A stretch of DNA of 10,720 bases, from the NCBI GenBank assembly GCA_031424015.1, contig JANPGR010000028.1:1-10720 (forward strand). Reading direction: 5' to 3'. Shown in pieces: positions 1 through 5,170 of the stretch. Numbering within the stretch: the stretch's first letter is position 1; each line of letters opens with the position of its first letter. The position numbers were made by a program, and so were the translations under genes. The DNA is from JANPGR01 sp031424015. GTDB lineage: Bacteria; Patescibacteriota; Minisyncoccia; Phycocordibacterales; UBA1006. A model generated the notes under the pieces. The model saw nothing but the letters and a program-made list of their open reading frames with translations, was not told the DNA's origin and did not search any database.

Positions 1-2
1 TA

Positions 3-68
3 CTTTGGGGGAAAACTGATGCGTGTATACCGGTAGTGATTGTTGGGCTAGATAGTATGCTACCTTAG
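3..68 (+). CDS. Possible C-terminal tail of a gene entering from the left
   Basis: An open frame enters the window and ends at TAG (66-68). Its 21 visible residues include GKTD followed by a hydrophobic strand IPVVIVGLD. That pattern vaguely resembles the last strand of F420-0:gamma-glutamyl ligase-like proteins, which often end in a PVxxVRG-type segment. The similarity is from memory and short, so the identity is a guess. A competing frame (1-36) is even shorter. Confidence 0.25.
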   Translation, partial: LWGKTDACIPVVIVGLDSMLP

Positions 69-338
69 CCACCGTGTTGGGTGATTTGGAGGTTTTCATA
101 TGAGTCTATTATATCAAAAGTTGGTGGTTTTCTACAGAGCAAAGTTATCCCCATTTTTGATTTTTTTTGGAGAAATACTAGAAAAGCCGTTTTGCGGAGT
201 AGCAGGGGGCCCTCCCCTCGAAGGGGAGGGCCGGGGAGGGGTCTTTCAAGGGTGTACTTGTCCCATTACTCCCTCCCGACCTCCCCCTACACCAGGGGGA
301 GGAGACACTTCGCCTATCAGCAGGAGAAATACCAACCA
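69..338. other. Intergenic stretch without a recognisable gene
   Basis: Short overlapping open frames here have low-complexity Gly/Pro/Arg-rich translations caused by the GC-rich repeats, and no recognisable protein. Apart from the hairpins at 208-302 and the promoter leading to tRNA-Leu, I see nothing that looks functional. Confidence 0.6.
208..302. repeat. Paired GC-rich hairpins, dispersed-repeat type
   Basis: Two strong inverted repeats lie close together. The first has 11-bp arms (208-218 with 222-232) around a 3-nt CGA loop. The second has 9-bp arms (280-288 with 294-302) around ACACC. They are far richer in G and C than the flanks, and similar CCTCCCC/GGGGAGG modules recur between. 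This composition is typical of dispersed palindromic intergenic repeats. Neither hairpin has a U-tract, so they are not obvious intrinsic terminators. Confidence 0.6.
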
Positions 339-367
339 CTGGAATAGTAAAAAATATCTGCTATACT
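339..367 (+). promoter_or_regulatory. Promoter for tRNA-Leu(UAG)
   Basis: An extended -10 box, TGC TATACT, occupies 359-367. A weak -35-like CTGGAA lies at 339-344 with 17-bp spacing. The expected start is near 374, about 20 nt before the mature tRNA. The -10 hexamer is identical to the one in the tRNA-Val promoter. Confidence 0.55.
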
Positions 368-393
368 GGACTCAGTCATAGCAATATGATATT

Positions 394-475
394 GGGCACA
401 TGGCGGAATTGGTATACGCGCTAGTCTTAGGAACTAGTGTCGCAAGACTTGAGAGTTCGAGTCTCTCTGTGCCCA
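394..475 (+). tRNA. tRNA-Leu (anticodon UAG)
   Basis: The acceptor arms GGGCACA (394-400) and TGTGCCC (468-474) pair perfectly. The anticodon stem CTAGT/ACTAG (421-425, 433-437) encloses the loop CTTAGGA with anticodon TAG at 428-430, decoding CUA. A long variable arm, as in class II tRNAs, spans about 438-450. The T-arm is GAGAG-TTCGAGT-CTCTC. The discriminator is A475. CCA is not encoded, because the next bases are CAC. Confidence 0.95.
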
Positions 476-477
476 CA
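458..477 (+). repeat. Direct repeat, copy 1 (tRNA-Leu(UAG) T-loop to 3' end)
   Basis: These 20 bases run from the T-loop CGAGT through the acceptor strand and two bases beyond. They recur identically at 649-668, 191 bp downstream. Copy 1 belongs to the functional tRNA. Confidence 0.9.
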
Positions 478-501
478 CAAACTCAACAATTTGAGTTTGT
501 G
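476..501 (+). other. Perfect 11-bp hairpin abutting the tRNA 3' end
   Basis: Arms 476-486 and 491-501 pair without mismatch around the loop CAAT, starting at the first base after the discriminator. No U-tract follows, so an intrinsic terminator is unlikely. It could guide 3' processing or belong to the repeat that follows. Confidence 0.7.
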
Positions 502-648
502 GAGACGAGAAAGCTCCTGAATCTAGTTCAGGACAGGTTCCGCGATGTTTTGTGAGCCTTCAAAGCGAACAAAAGTCGCAAAGCTAGGGTCGAAGAGTAG
601 TTGTCGAATACGAGCAAAGCGAGTATCGAGACAACATACGACCGTGAC
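502..648 (+). ncRNA. Candidate structured RNA downstream of tRNA-Leu(UAG)
   Basis: No protein is evident, but the stretch is nearly continuous hairpins. Hairpin A has 7-bp arms (515-521, 527-533). Hairpin B has GCGA/TCGC and TTTTGT/ACAAAA stems (542-579) capped by GAGC...GCGA. Hairpin C (588-643) has GGTCG/CGACC, then GTTGTC/GACAAC, a GA//CGA internal loop, ATAC/GTAT, a tandem GA//GA, and GC-AAA-GC. Hairpin C shares its layout and the invariant bases of one internal loop with the element after the second tRNA-Leu (965-1035), where the paired bases differ in a compensatory way. Both then run into GTGACCGAGTCTC and a tRNA-like 3' end. Inference: an RNA co-transcribed with the tRNA, or a tRNA-targeting repeat. 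No known family is recognised. Confidence 0.4.
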
Positions 649-668
649 CGAGTCTCTCTGTGCCCACA
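649..668 (+). repeat. Direct repeat, copy 2 (tRNA-Leu 3' end without a tRNA)
   Basis: This exactly repeats 458-477, but the preceding bases do not form a tRNA and no second GGGCACA acceptor strand exists to pair with its TGTGCCC. It marks the far edge of a ~191-bp unit behind tRNA-Leu(UAG). Confidence 0.9.
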
Positions 669-691
669 TCAATCAAACTGCTTTGATTGAT
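668..691 (+). other. Perfect 10-bp hairpin after the second tRNA 3'-end copy
   Basis: Arms ATCAATCAAA (668-677) and TTTGATTGAT (682-691) enclose CTGC. Its position relative to the tRNA-like 3' end matches the hairpin at 476-501, but its sequence is unrelated, so the hairpin rather than the bases seems to be kept. Both hairpins are followed closely by GAGAC. Confidence 0.65.
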
Positions 692-717
692 AGAGACAAC
701 TGTTTTTGGAATACTGG

Positions 718-782
718 ATCCCAGATCATTTCCAAAAAATATATTCGTTCGTACCTCACTCATTATTTTTTGGGTCTGGGAT
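718..782. repeat. REP-like imperfect palindrome
   Basis: Arms ATCCCAGA (718-725) and TCTGGGAT (775-782) continue into CCAAAAAATA (732-741) and TATTTTTTGG (764-773), with a 6-nt versus 1-nt bulge and a 22-nt loop. With its flanks (CTGGATCCCAG...CTGGGATGACGG) it resembles the dispersed palindromic repeats of the form CTGGATCCC...GGGATGAC found in many bacterial genomes. It ends 8 bp before tRNA-Leu(CAA). Confidence 0.6.
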
Positions 783-790
783 GACGGTCA

Positions 791-871
791 GCCGAAGTGG
801 TGGAATGGTAGACACGCACGACTCAAAATCGTGTAGAGAAATCTGTGAGAGTTCGAGTCTCTCCTTCGGCA
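791..871 (+). tRNA. tRNA-Leu (anticodon CAA)
   Basis: The acceptor strands GCCGAAG (791-797) and CTTCGGC (864-870) pair fully. The anticodon stem CACGA/TCGTG (817-821, 829-833) holds the loop CTCAAAA with CAA at 824-826, decoding UUG. A long variable arm follows, and the T-arm is GAGAG-TTCGAGT-CTCTC (847-863). The discriminator is A871 and CCA is not encoded. No clear promoter precedes it, so it may be transcribed from the tRNA-Leu(UAG) promoter. Confidence 0.95.
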
Positions 872-923
872 CATTAGCAAAACAAAACCTGTATGCGACC
901 CTAGTCCAGCATATGGGTTTTGT
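868..923 (+). repeat. 56-bp direct repeat, copy 1
   Basis: This runs from the last acceptor bases of tRNA-Leu(CAA) through the downstream hairpin and is perfectly repeated at 1056-1111 (offset 188). Eight T-arm bases (854-861 and 1042-1049) match at the same offset. Perfect identity over 56 bp points to a recent duplication, insertion or gene conversion. Confidence 0.95.
884..921 (+). terminator. Hairpin, possible terminator, behind tRNA-Leu(CAA)
   Basis: A 13-bp stem (884-896 with 909-921, two G-T wobbles) has a 12-nt loop. It ends in GGTTTTGT, which gives only a short U-run. A weak intrinsic terminator or a 3'-processing signal would both fit. Confidence 0.45.
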
Positions 924-1055
924 ATTTGATACGTGGCGAAGGAATACTCGAATCAGTGGTCAAGCGACAATTTCCGAATGCGAGCGTAGCCGGAATGCAA
1001 TGGAGGCGAAGTCCGAGCATCGAGGAACTATGTCGGGTGACCGAGTCTCACCAAT
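924..1055 (+). ncRNA. Candidate structured RNA downstream of tRNA-Leu(CAA)
   Basis: This is the counterpart of the element at 502-648. The core stem is CGACA/TGTCG (965-969, 1031-1035), then TTCC/GGAA (972-975, 1024-1027), a GA//CGA internal loop (976-977, 1021-1023), ATGC/GCAT (978-981, 1017-1020), and GA//GA. It is followed by the shared 13-mer GTGACCGAGTCTC (1037-1049) and a degenerate tRNA-like 3' end, CACCAATGGCACA. The 5' acceptor strand that would pair with it is absent. Inner arms are longer than in the first element. The function is unknown; the case rests on covariation between only two copies. Confidence 0.4.
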
Positions 1056-1111
1056 GGCACATTAGCAAAACAAAACCTGTATGCGACCCTAGTCCAGCAT
1101 ATGGGTTTTGT
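1056..1111 (+). repeat. 56-bp direct repeat, copy 2, with hairpin
   Basis: This is identical to 868-923 and includes the 13-bp hairpin (1072-1084, 1097-1109). Read on the minus strand the hairpin is followed by GTTTTG, so it may also end the transcript of the convergent dehydrogenase gene, which stops at 1149. Confidence 0.95.
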
Positions 1112-1148
1112 GTTTAGTAAATATCAAGAAAAGATAGTAGACTTTATA

Positions 1149-2822
1149 TTACTCTTTTTTAATGTGGTTTTTCAAGTATTCAATACTCCCTCCTACTTTT
1201 TTCCCTGGATTGAATATATTCTGTGGGTCAAAAATGTTTTTTACTTTTTGGAACAATTCCAGCATCTCTGGCGAAAACATATAATGCAAATAGGGCGTAC
1301 GAATTATTCCGTCATTATGCTCTGCAGTAATACTGCCTCCGTATTCTCGGACCAGGGTATATACCTTGTCAGATATTTCGAGGATGACCTCACGAGTTTT
1401 TGGGCTACGAAAATCCATCAGTGGAATAATATGGAAATTCCCATTACCAGCATGTCCTGCTATCGTATAGGTCAAATGATATTCATTTAATATTACATTC
1501 AATCGTGGCAAGAATTCAGGCAGACATGCAGGATCCACACAAATATCGTCGATACAAGGCGCAGTACGTTTGCCCGATAAATGTTTTCTGAGGAGATTGA
1601 ATGATTCTCGGCGAATTTGCCAGTATTTCATTTCTTCGGCATCTGTTGCTGGGATATGTGTCTGGTAACTATAGTTACGCACAGCATTGAATGCAGGTAT
1701 CAATACCTCATCTATTTCTGTATCCGTTTTGCCGACGAATTCTGCGACGATGATCAATTTTGGCATTCCACCTCGTATCATCATTTTCAATTCTGGAATG
1801 AATTGCCAACCGAGTTTAACAGCGCCTACTACCCCCAGCTGTTTGATAAAATCAGGAAAGAATTTTACCGCCAATTTCATTGAGTGATCATCATAGGATT
1901 CAATACTACTAGGACCGTATTGCAGCAACGTATTCACAATATCACCCAAATGCGTCAATTCGGGCAACATAACAACGATCATTTTTGCTGCAGGTTCAAC
2001 TGGATTCAATCTCCACGTAACGCTCGTCATCATACCGAGTGTTCCCTGTGATCCACAGAGGATTTGATTCAGATCAAATATTCCCGTCTCTCGATTCCAA
2101 ACATTCCACAGATAATATCCTGCTGAATTTTTAGATACTTTTGGTTTTTGTGATTGGATGAGTGCATAATTATCTCTGATCAAGTTTTGTAATTCCCTGT
2201 ACAATTTTCCTTCGTATGAATCTGACGAAGTTTTATCGTTGAGCTCAGCAGTGGATAGAGGCTTTACTGTATACTCATTTCCATCGGCAAATACGTGTTT
2301 TGTTTCGACAACCCAATTTGCTGCTTTGCCGTATTTCAGAGATTTTTCTCCTCCACAATTATTACCGAACATTCCGCCGATTCCTGCGATGCCTTTGCTG
2401 GCTGGATATACGGGCATTTCTAGGTTCTGAGCATTGGTTATGGTTTCAAAATCTCTATAAAATGCACCTGGTTCCGAGGTAATAGTATCGACCTCTCGAT
2501 CATCTGCTGTAGTAATAACAACAGGGCTCACGTGATTCATATATCGAGCCGTATCCATAATAATGGATTCATTGAGTGAACCTCCGGACATACACGTCCC
2601 TCTGGATCGAGCCGCCACAGAAATATTAGGATTATGTTCCTGCTCTGATGCGACATGGCGCACGAGGGATTGAATATCCTGTGGATTCCGAGGAAATACC
2701 ACCATCTGTGGTCGTACAGCACAGATACTCGCATCGCTACTGTAGCGATCCAGCATCTGATCTGAGGTTTCGATGTCTCCGGTAAAATTTGGTATTTGAT
2801 TTAGATTTGGTTTTATATTCAT
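1149..2822 (-). CDS. FAD-linked D-2-hydroxyacid dehydrogenase (D-lactate/glycolate type, GlcD-like)
   Basis: A flavoprotein of the PCMH/vanillyl-alcohol-oxidase fold with a FAD-oxidase C domain. It probably oxidises D-lactate or a similar 2-hydroxyacid to the 2-oxoacid. Numbering is from the ATG at 2822 (557 residues). The FAD pyrophosphate loop is near 69-84 (ARSRGTCMSGGSLN) and the second FAD segment near 139-166 (GIGGMFGNNCGGEKSLKYG). Metal/substrate motifs are HAGNGNFH near 457 and EHNDG near 501 (EHGxG in most relatives). The family signature FDPQNIFNPGK lies close to the end. No CCG iron-sulfur domain follows. The frame stays open to a GTG at 2888, but a strong promoter (2872-2900) lies over that start. 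ATG 2822 is therefore preferred, with AGGAAA 12 nt upstream. The aldolase gene lies immediately upstream on the same strand. The electron acceptor is not evident. Confidence 0.88.
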   Translation of the reverse strand: MNIKPNLNQIPNFTGDIETSDQMLDRYSSDASICAVRPQMVVFPRNPQDIQSLVRHVASEQEHNPNISVAARSRGTCMSGGSLNESIIMDTARYMNHVSPVVITTADDREVDTITSEPGAFYRDFETITNAQNLEMPVYPASKGIAGIGGMFGNNCGGEKSLKYGKAANWVVETKHVFADGNEYTVKPLSTAELNDKTSSDSYEGKLYRELQNLIRDNYALIQSQKPKVSKNSAGYYLWNVWNRETGIFDLNQILCGSQGTLGMMTSVTWRLNPVEPAAKMIVVMLPELTHLGDIVNTLLQYGPSSIESYDDHSMKLAVKFFPDFIKQLGVVGAVKLGWQFIPELKMMIRGGMPKLIIVAEFVGKTDTEIDEVLIPAFNAVRNYSYQTHIPATDAEEMKYWQIRRESFNLLRKHLSGKRTAPCIDDICVDPACLPEFLPRLNVILNEYHLTYTIAGHAGNGNFHIIPLMDFRSPKTREVILEISDKVYTLVREYGGSITAEHNDGIIRTPYLHYMFSPEMLELFQKVKNIFDPQNIFNPGKKVGGSIEYLKNHIKKE

Positions 2823-2871
2823 ATTGTACTTGTGTTTCCTAAAATGACTTGAATTTTTTCTTTGTTCGATT

Positions 2872-2900
2872 ATTATATATTTCTCCACTAAAAAGTGTAA
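2872..2900 (-). promoter_or_regulatory. Promoter of the GlcD-like gene
   Basis: On the minus strand TTACAC (2900-2895), a 17-bp spacer and a consensus TATAAT (2877-2872) are present. Transcription should begin near 2865, leaving a leader of about 43 nt before ATG 2822. This excludes the upstream GTG as the start for this transcript. Confidence 0.7.
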
Positions 2901-2927
2901 CTCAGGATTCTTATCTATCAGGCTTTT

Positions 2928-3818
2928 TTATGAAATCTTCCAAAACAGTTTGATTCTGTCCAGCGCAACCGCATACACTGCCTCGTACCCAGGTTTCAAA
3001 TATTTGTATGGTGCCAATTCACTACTGGCATTCACCGATTGCACGATCGCTATTTTGTATGCATTGCGCAGTTCGCTGGAAATATGAATCATCGATATTC
3101 CAGCATCAATCACCGCGAGAAAATCCTCGTTGGTCGATCCAGACCCTCCATGTAGCACGAGAGGTACATCTGGAATACTGCCAGCAATATCCGCCACACG
3201 AGTAGGATGCAGGCGTGGTTTGCCGGATTTGATCAAGCCGTGTACATTGCCGACCGACGGCGCCAACATGTCCGCACCGGTCGCTGTGATGAATTCTACA
3301 GCCTGATCTGGCTGCGTCATCGTCGCCTCCGATACACCCTCTGGAACAGCATCCTTGATCTGTGACCCAGATCCGATGAATCCCAATTCTGCCTCGATCA
3401 AACAGGATGAATTTTTTTCATTTCTGTATGCGACTACTTCGCGAATCGCAGCTACATTTTCCTCGTAGGATTTTTCTGCAAAATCTACCACAACGCTGTC
3501 ATACCCTGCATCAATAGCAGATTTCGCCCTCTGTACACTGTAAGTGTGATCTGCATTTACAAATATTGGCAACCGCGTACTGTGCGCTATACTGCGTACC
3601 AATTCGACAGCCGTGCTCTCTCCCATCCAGTCACGCTCGCCTTCGGCACAGCCGATACACAGGGGAATAATTTGTCCTGAGGATTTTGTTGCCTCTGTCA
3701 GCGCATCGACAACCGCGTGCAACATATCGATTGTAGAGATGTTGAAATGCGGTATTGCCCTGCCCTGCTGTCGTGCTAGATGTGTCCATTCATTCAAGGT
3801 TGTTGGTTGTTGTGTCAT
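2928..3818 (-). CDS. fba: Class II fructose-bisphosphate/ketose-bisphosphate aldolase
   Basis: A zinc-dependent TIM-barrel aldolase, 296 residues, cytosolic, normally cleaving fructose-1,6-bisphosphate (or tagatose bisphosphate) in glycolysis. Visible motifs in order are IPHFNISTIDMLHAV (N-terminal), ADHT with catalytic D90 and zinc ligand H91, EAELGFIG with E142/E144, GNVHG with H193, LHGGSGS with H223, and ISSELRNAY. In the last motif the NxDTD of FbaA is replaced by a form nearer to the TEL version of GatY/KbaY. Length is normal for the family. FBP versus tagatose-BP specificity cannot be settled by eye. No Shine-Dalgarno is visible; an extended -10 ends 8 nt before ATG, so the mRNA may be leaderless. 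Confidence 0.9.
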   Translation of the reverse strand: MTQQPTTLNEWTHLARQQGRAIPHFNISTIDMLHAVVDALTEATKSSGQIIPLCIGCAEGERDWMGESTAVELVRSIAHSTRLPIFVNADHTYSVQRAKSAIDAGYDSVVVDFAEKSYEENVAAIREVVAYRNEKNSSCLIEAELGFIGSGSQIKDAVPEGVSEATMTQPDQAVEFITATGADMLAPSVGNVHGLIKSGKPRLHPTRVADIAGSIPDVPLVLHGGSGSTNEDFLAVIDAGISMIHISSELRNAYKIAIVQSVNASSELAPYKYLKPGYEAVYAVALDRIKLFWKIS

Positions 3819-3826
3819 ATATTTTT

Positions 3827-3835
3827 AGTATACCA
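3827..3835 (-). promoter_or_regulatory. Extended -10 promoter, aldolase gene
   Basis: The minus strand reads TGG TATACT, with 8 nt between the hexamer and ATG (3818-3816). The usual 6-7 nt to the start site puts +1 within about 2 nt of the start codon. A -35 match is poor (TGTAGC). Confidence 0.55.
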
Positions 3836-3917
3836 CTATTAGTATCATAGCTACAGATATAGTGTGAATTACGGATTGTTATATATAGTTCACATGTAAT
3901 AATATGCAATTTGGTAC

Positions 3918-3956
3918 AAAAAAAACAGCAACAGTAAGAAAATCTATATCTGTTGC
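3918..3956 (-). terminator. Intrinsic terminator after the RluA-family gene
   Basis: On the minus strand GCAACAG (3956-3950) pairs with CTGTTGC (3934-3928) and is followed by TG and eight T residues (3925-3918). It lies about 110 nt past the stop of the pseudouridine synthase gene. The remaining bases between that stop and the aldolase promoter show nothing else. Confidence 0.65.
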
Positions 3957-4065
3957 CGTTCTTCAAAAGAAGGTTTGGGTTTGTTCGTGTTTTAGTCTGT
4001 ATTCTCGAATTCAAAATAATGAACAAATTATAGACATCGGAATGAAATAGGTATTAACAATGTGA

Positions 4066-4896
4066 TTATCTAAATATACTCTGCGTATACACAACCTGCT
4101 CCAGAGTGCTCGCAAAATCTGCTGGATAGGGCGCAGTACAGATAACGCGAACACCTGTCAGATCGAGAAAAGACAGAGAATATGCATGGAGTGCCTGACG
4201 ACGGAATCCGAGGCTCGGAATTTTAAAACATCTCTGACCGGCATAGAGCGTATCCATCAGGAGGGGCGTCCCCAGCGAAGCCATATGCACGCGAATCTGA
4301 TGCGTGCGACCTGTTTTTGGCATTGCTCGAACGAGAGTGTATTCGAGAGGATTCGATTCAACCTTGTTCAGCAAAATCGTTCCGATACCTTCGTAATACG
4401 TTACTGCATCCCTCTTTGGGTCTTTTGCTCTGGCTCCTGTGGCCCATTTCGCCTCGTCCCCTTGGGACCTGCCGATCGGCAATGACACCTGTCCGCGCAC
4501 TGGATTTGGTTTGCCGTAGACAATTGCTCGGTATTCCTTTTGGATCGTAGTATGGTCTGCAAATTGAGATTTCAGATGCTCGTGCATCGACTGGGTACGC
4601 GCGATTACCATAACTCCTGATGTGTCAGTATCGAGTCTGTGTACGATCCCGGGCCTGGCAACCTCGACAGGGGTATCATTCACATAGAATGTCTGGCTCT
4701 CTCCGACTCCGACCAGTTCTGGATAGGCTACAGCCAAAATCTCTGACAAAGTTTGCTTTTCGGTAGGTTTTCCATCCGGATGAGTCATTAGTCCTGCAGG
4801 TTTATTGATAATCAAATACTCATCGCATTCATAGATGACAGCAATGGGTAATCCTGCTGTTGAGATCAGCTTTGGTTCTGGTGTGTTGATATTCAT
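4066..4896 (-). CDS. RluA-family RNA pseudouridine synthase
   Basis: It isomerises specific uridines in rRNA or tRNA to pseudouridine. The 276 residues include NKPAGLMTHP (31-40), the catalytic motif HRLDTDTSG with nucleophilic Asp89, KEYRAIVYG (~120-128) and the family block KTGRTHQIRVHM...GTPLLMDTLY (194-218), then RQALHAYSLSF. No N-terminal S4 domain is present, so it is a short RluA/RluC-like form; the exact target cannot be told. The start ATG (4896) lies only 10 nt after the 3' end of tRNA-Arg on the same strand. The intervening bases carry no Shine-Dalgarno. Co-transcription with the tRNA, then release by tRNA 3' processing, would leave a very short mRNA leader. An intrinsic terminator follows at 3918-3956. 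Confidence 0.92.
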   Translation of the reverse strand: MNINTPEPKLISTAGLPIAVIYECDEYLIINKPAGLMTHPDGKPTEKQTLSEILAVAYPELVGVGESQTFYVNDTPVEVARPGIVHRLDTDTSGVMVIARTQSMHEHLKSQFADHTTIQKEYRAIVYGKPNPVRGQVSLPIGRSQGDEAKWATGARAKDPKRDAVTYYEGIGTILLNKVESNPLEYTLVRAMPKTGRTHQIRVHMASLGTPLLMDTLYAGQRCFKIPSLGFRRQALHAYSLSFLDLTGVRVICTAPYPADFASTLEQVVYTQSIFR

Positions 4897-4906
4897 AGAG
4901 GTGATG

Positions 4907-4978
4907 TGCTCCTGGTTGGAATCGAACCAACATTAACGGCTTAGAAGTCCGCAGTTCTGTCCATTGAACTACAGGAGC
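4907..4978 (-). tRNA. tRNA-Arg (anticodon UCU)
   Basis: On the minus strand the acceptor GCTCCTG (4978-4972) pairs with CAGGAGC (4914-4908), and the discriminator is A4907. The anticodon loop CTTCTAA carries TCT, decoding AGA. The anticodon stem has one A-G mismatch next to the loop. The T-arm is TTGG-TTCGATT-CCAA. CCA is not encoded. A possible -10, TAAAAT (4992-4987), lies 8 nt upstream, which would give almost no 5' leader. Confidence 0.93.
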
Positions 4979-4994
4979 ATTTTTTGATTTTACT

Positions 4995-5019
4995 TGGGTT
5001 TTGCCTACGGCAAAACCCA
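4995..5019. repeat. 11-bp perfect inverted repeat between tRNA-Arg and tRNA-Val
   Basis: Arms 4995-5005 and 5009-5019 (TGGGTTTTGCC and its complement) flank TAC. There is no U-tract on either strand. It sits just upstream of the presumed tRNA-Arg -10 and may be a cruciform or operator, or simply a small dispersed palindrome. Confidence 0.5.
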
Positions 5020-5051
5020 CAAAACCCTACTCATAGACTACACGAAAGCTC

Positions 5052-5080
5052 TTGATTCTGCAAGAGTTTACTGGTATACT
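5052..5080 (+). promoter_or_regulatory. Promoter for tRNA-Val
   Basis: TTGATT (5052-5057), a 17-bp spacer and an extended -10, TGG TATACT (5072-5080), lie 17 nt before the mature tRNA. A short inverted repeat CTCTTG/CAAGAG (5049-5054, 5061-5066) overlaps the -35. Confidence 0.8.
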
Positions 5081-5097
5081 ATTCCCAGTTCGATTTT

Positions 5098-5170
5098 GCG
5101 CGATTAGCTCAGTTGGTAGAGCAATTCATTTACACTGAAAAGGTCGGGGGTTCGAGTCCCTCATCGCGCA
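5098..5170 (+). tRNA. tRNA-Val (anticodon UAC)
   Basis: The acceptor GCGCGAT (5098-5104) pairs with ATCGCGC (5163-5169), with discriminator A5170. The D-stem is GCTC/GAGC, the anticodon loop TTTACAC has TAC at 5131-5133, and the T-arm GGGGG-TTCGAGT-CCCTC has one G-T pair. The outermost anticodon-stem pair is an A-A mismatch. CCA is not encoded. The 3' 41 bases overlap, antisense, the end of the recombinase gene, so its 3' half is probably an attachment site regenerated on integration. Confidence 0.95.

Noticed and set aside
81..381. Overlapping plus-strand open frames across the GC-rich hairpins
   Set aside because: The translations are low-complexity products of the palindromic repeat and no start signal precedes them.
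502..1055. Group I intron or an intron-containing tRNA
   Set aside because: Both tRNA-Leu genes are complete on their own, the elements lie outside them, no second 5' acceptor strand exists, and no group I core was recognised.
706..1490. Plus-strand open frames over tRNA-Leu(CAA) and into the dehydrogenase gene
   Set aside because: They cover a tRNA, a repeat and the antisense of a well-supported gene, and show no protein-like composition.
2823..2888. 22-residue N-terminal extension of the GlcD-like protein from GTG 2888
   Set aside because: A consensus promoter lies over this stretch, the extension is lysine-rich and unlike the family, and ATG 2822 has a Shine-Dalgarno-like AGGA.
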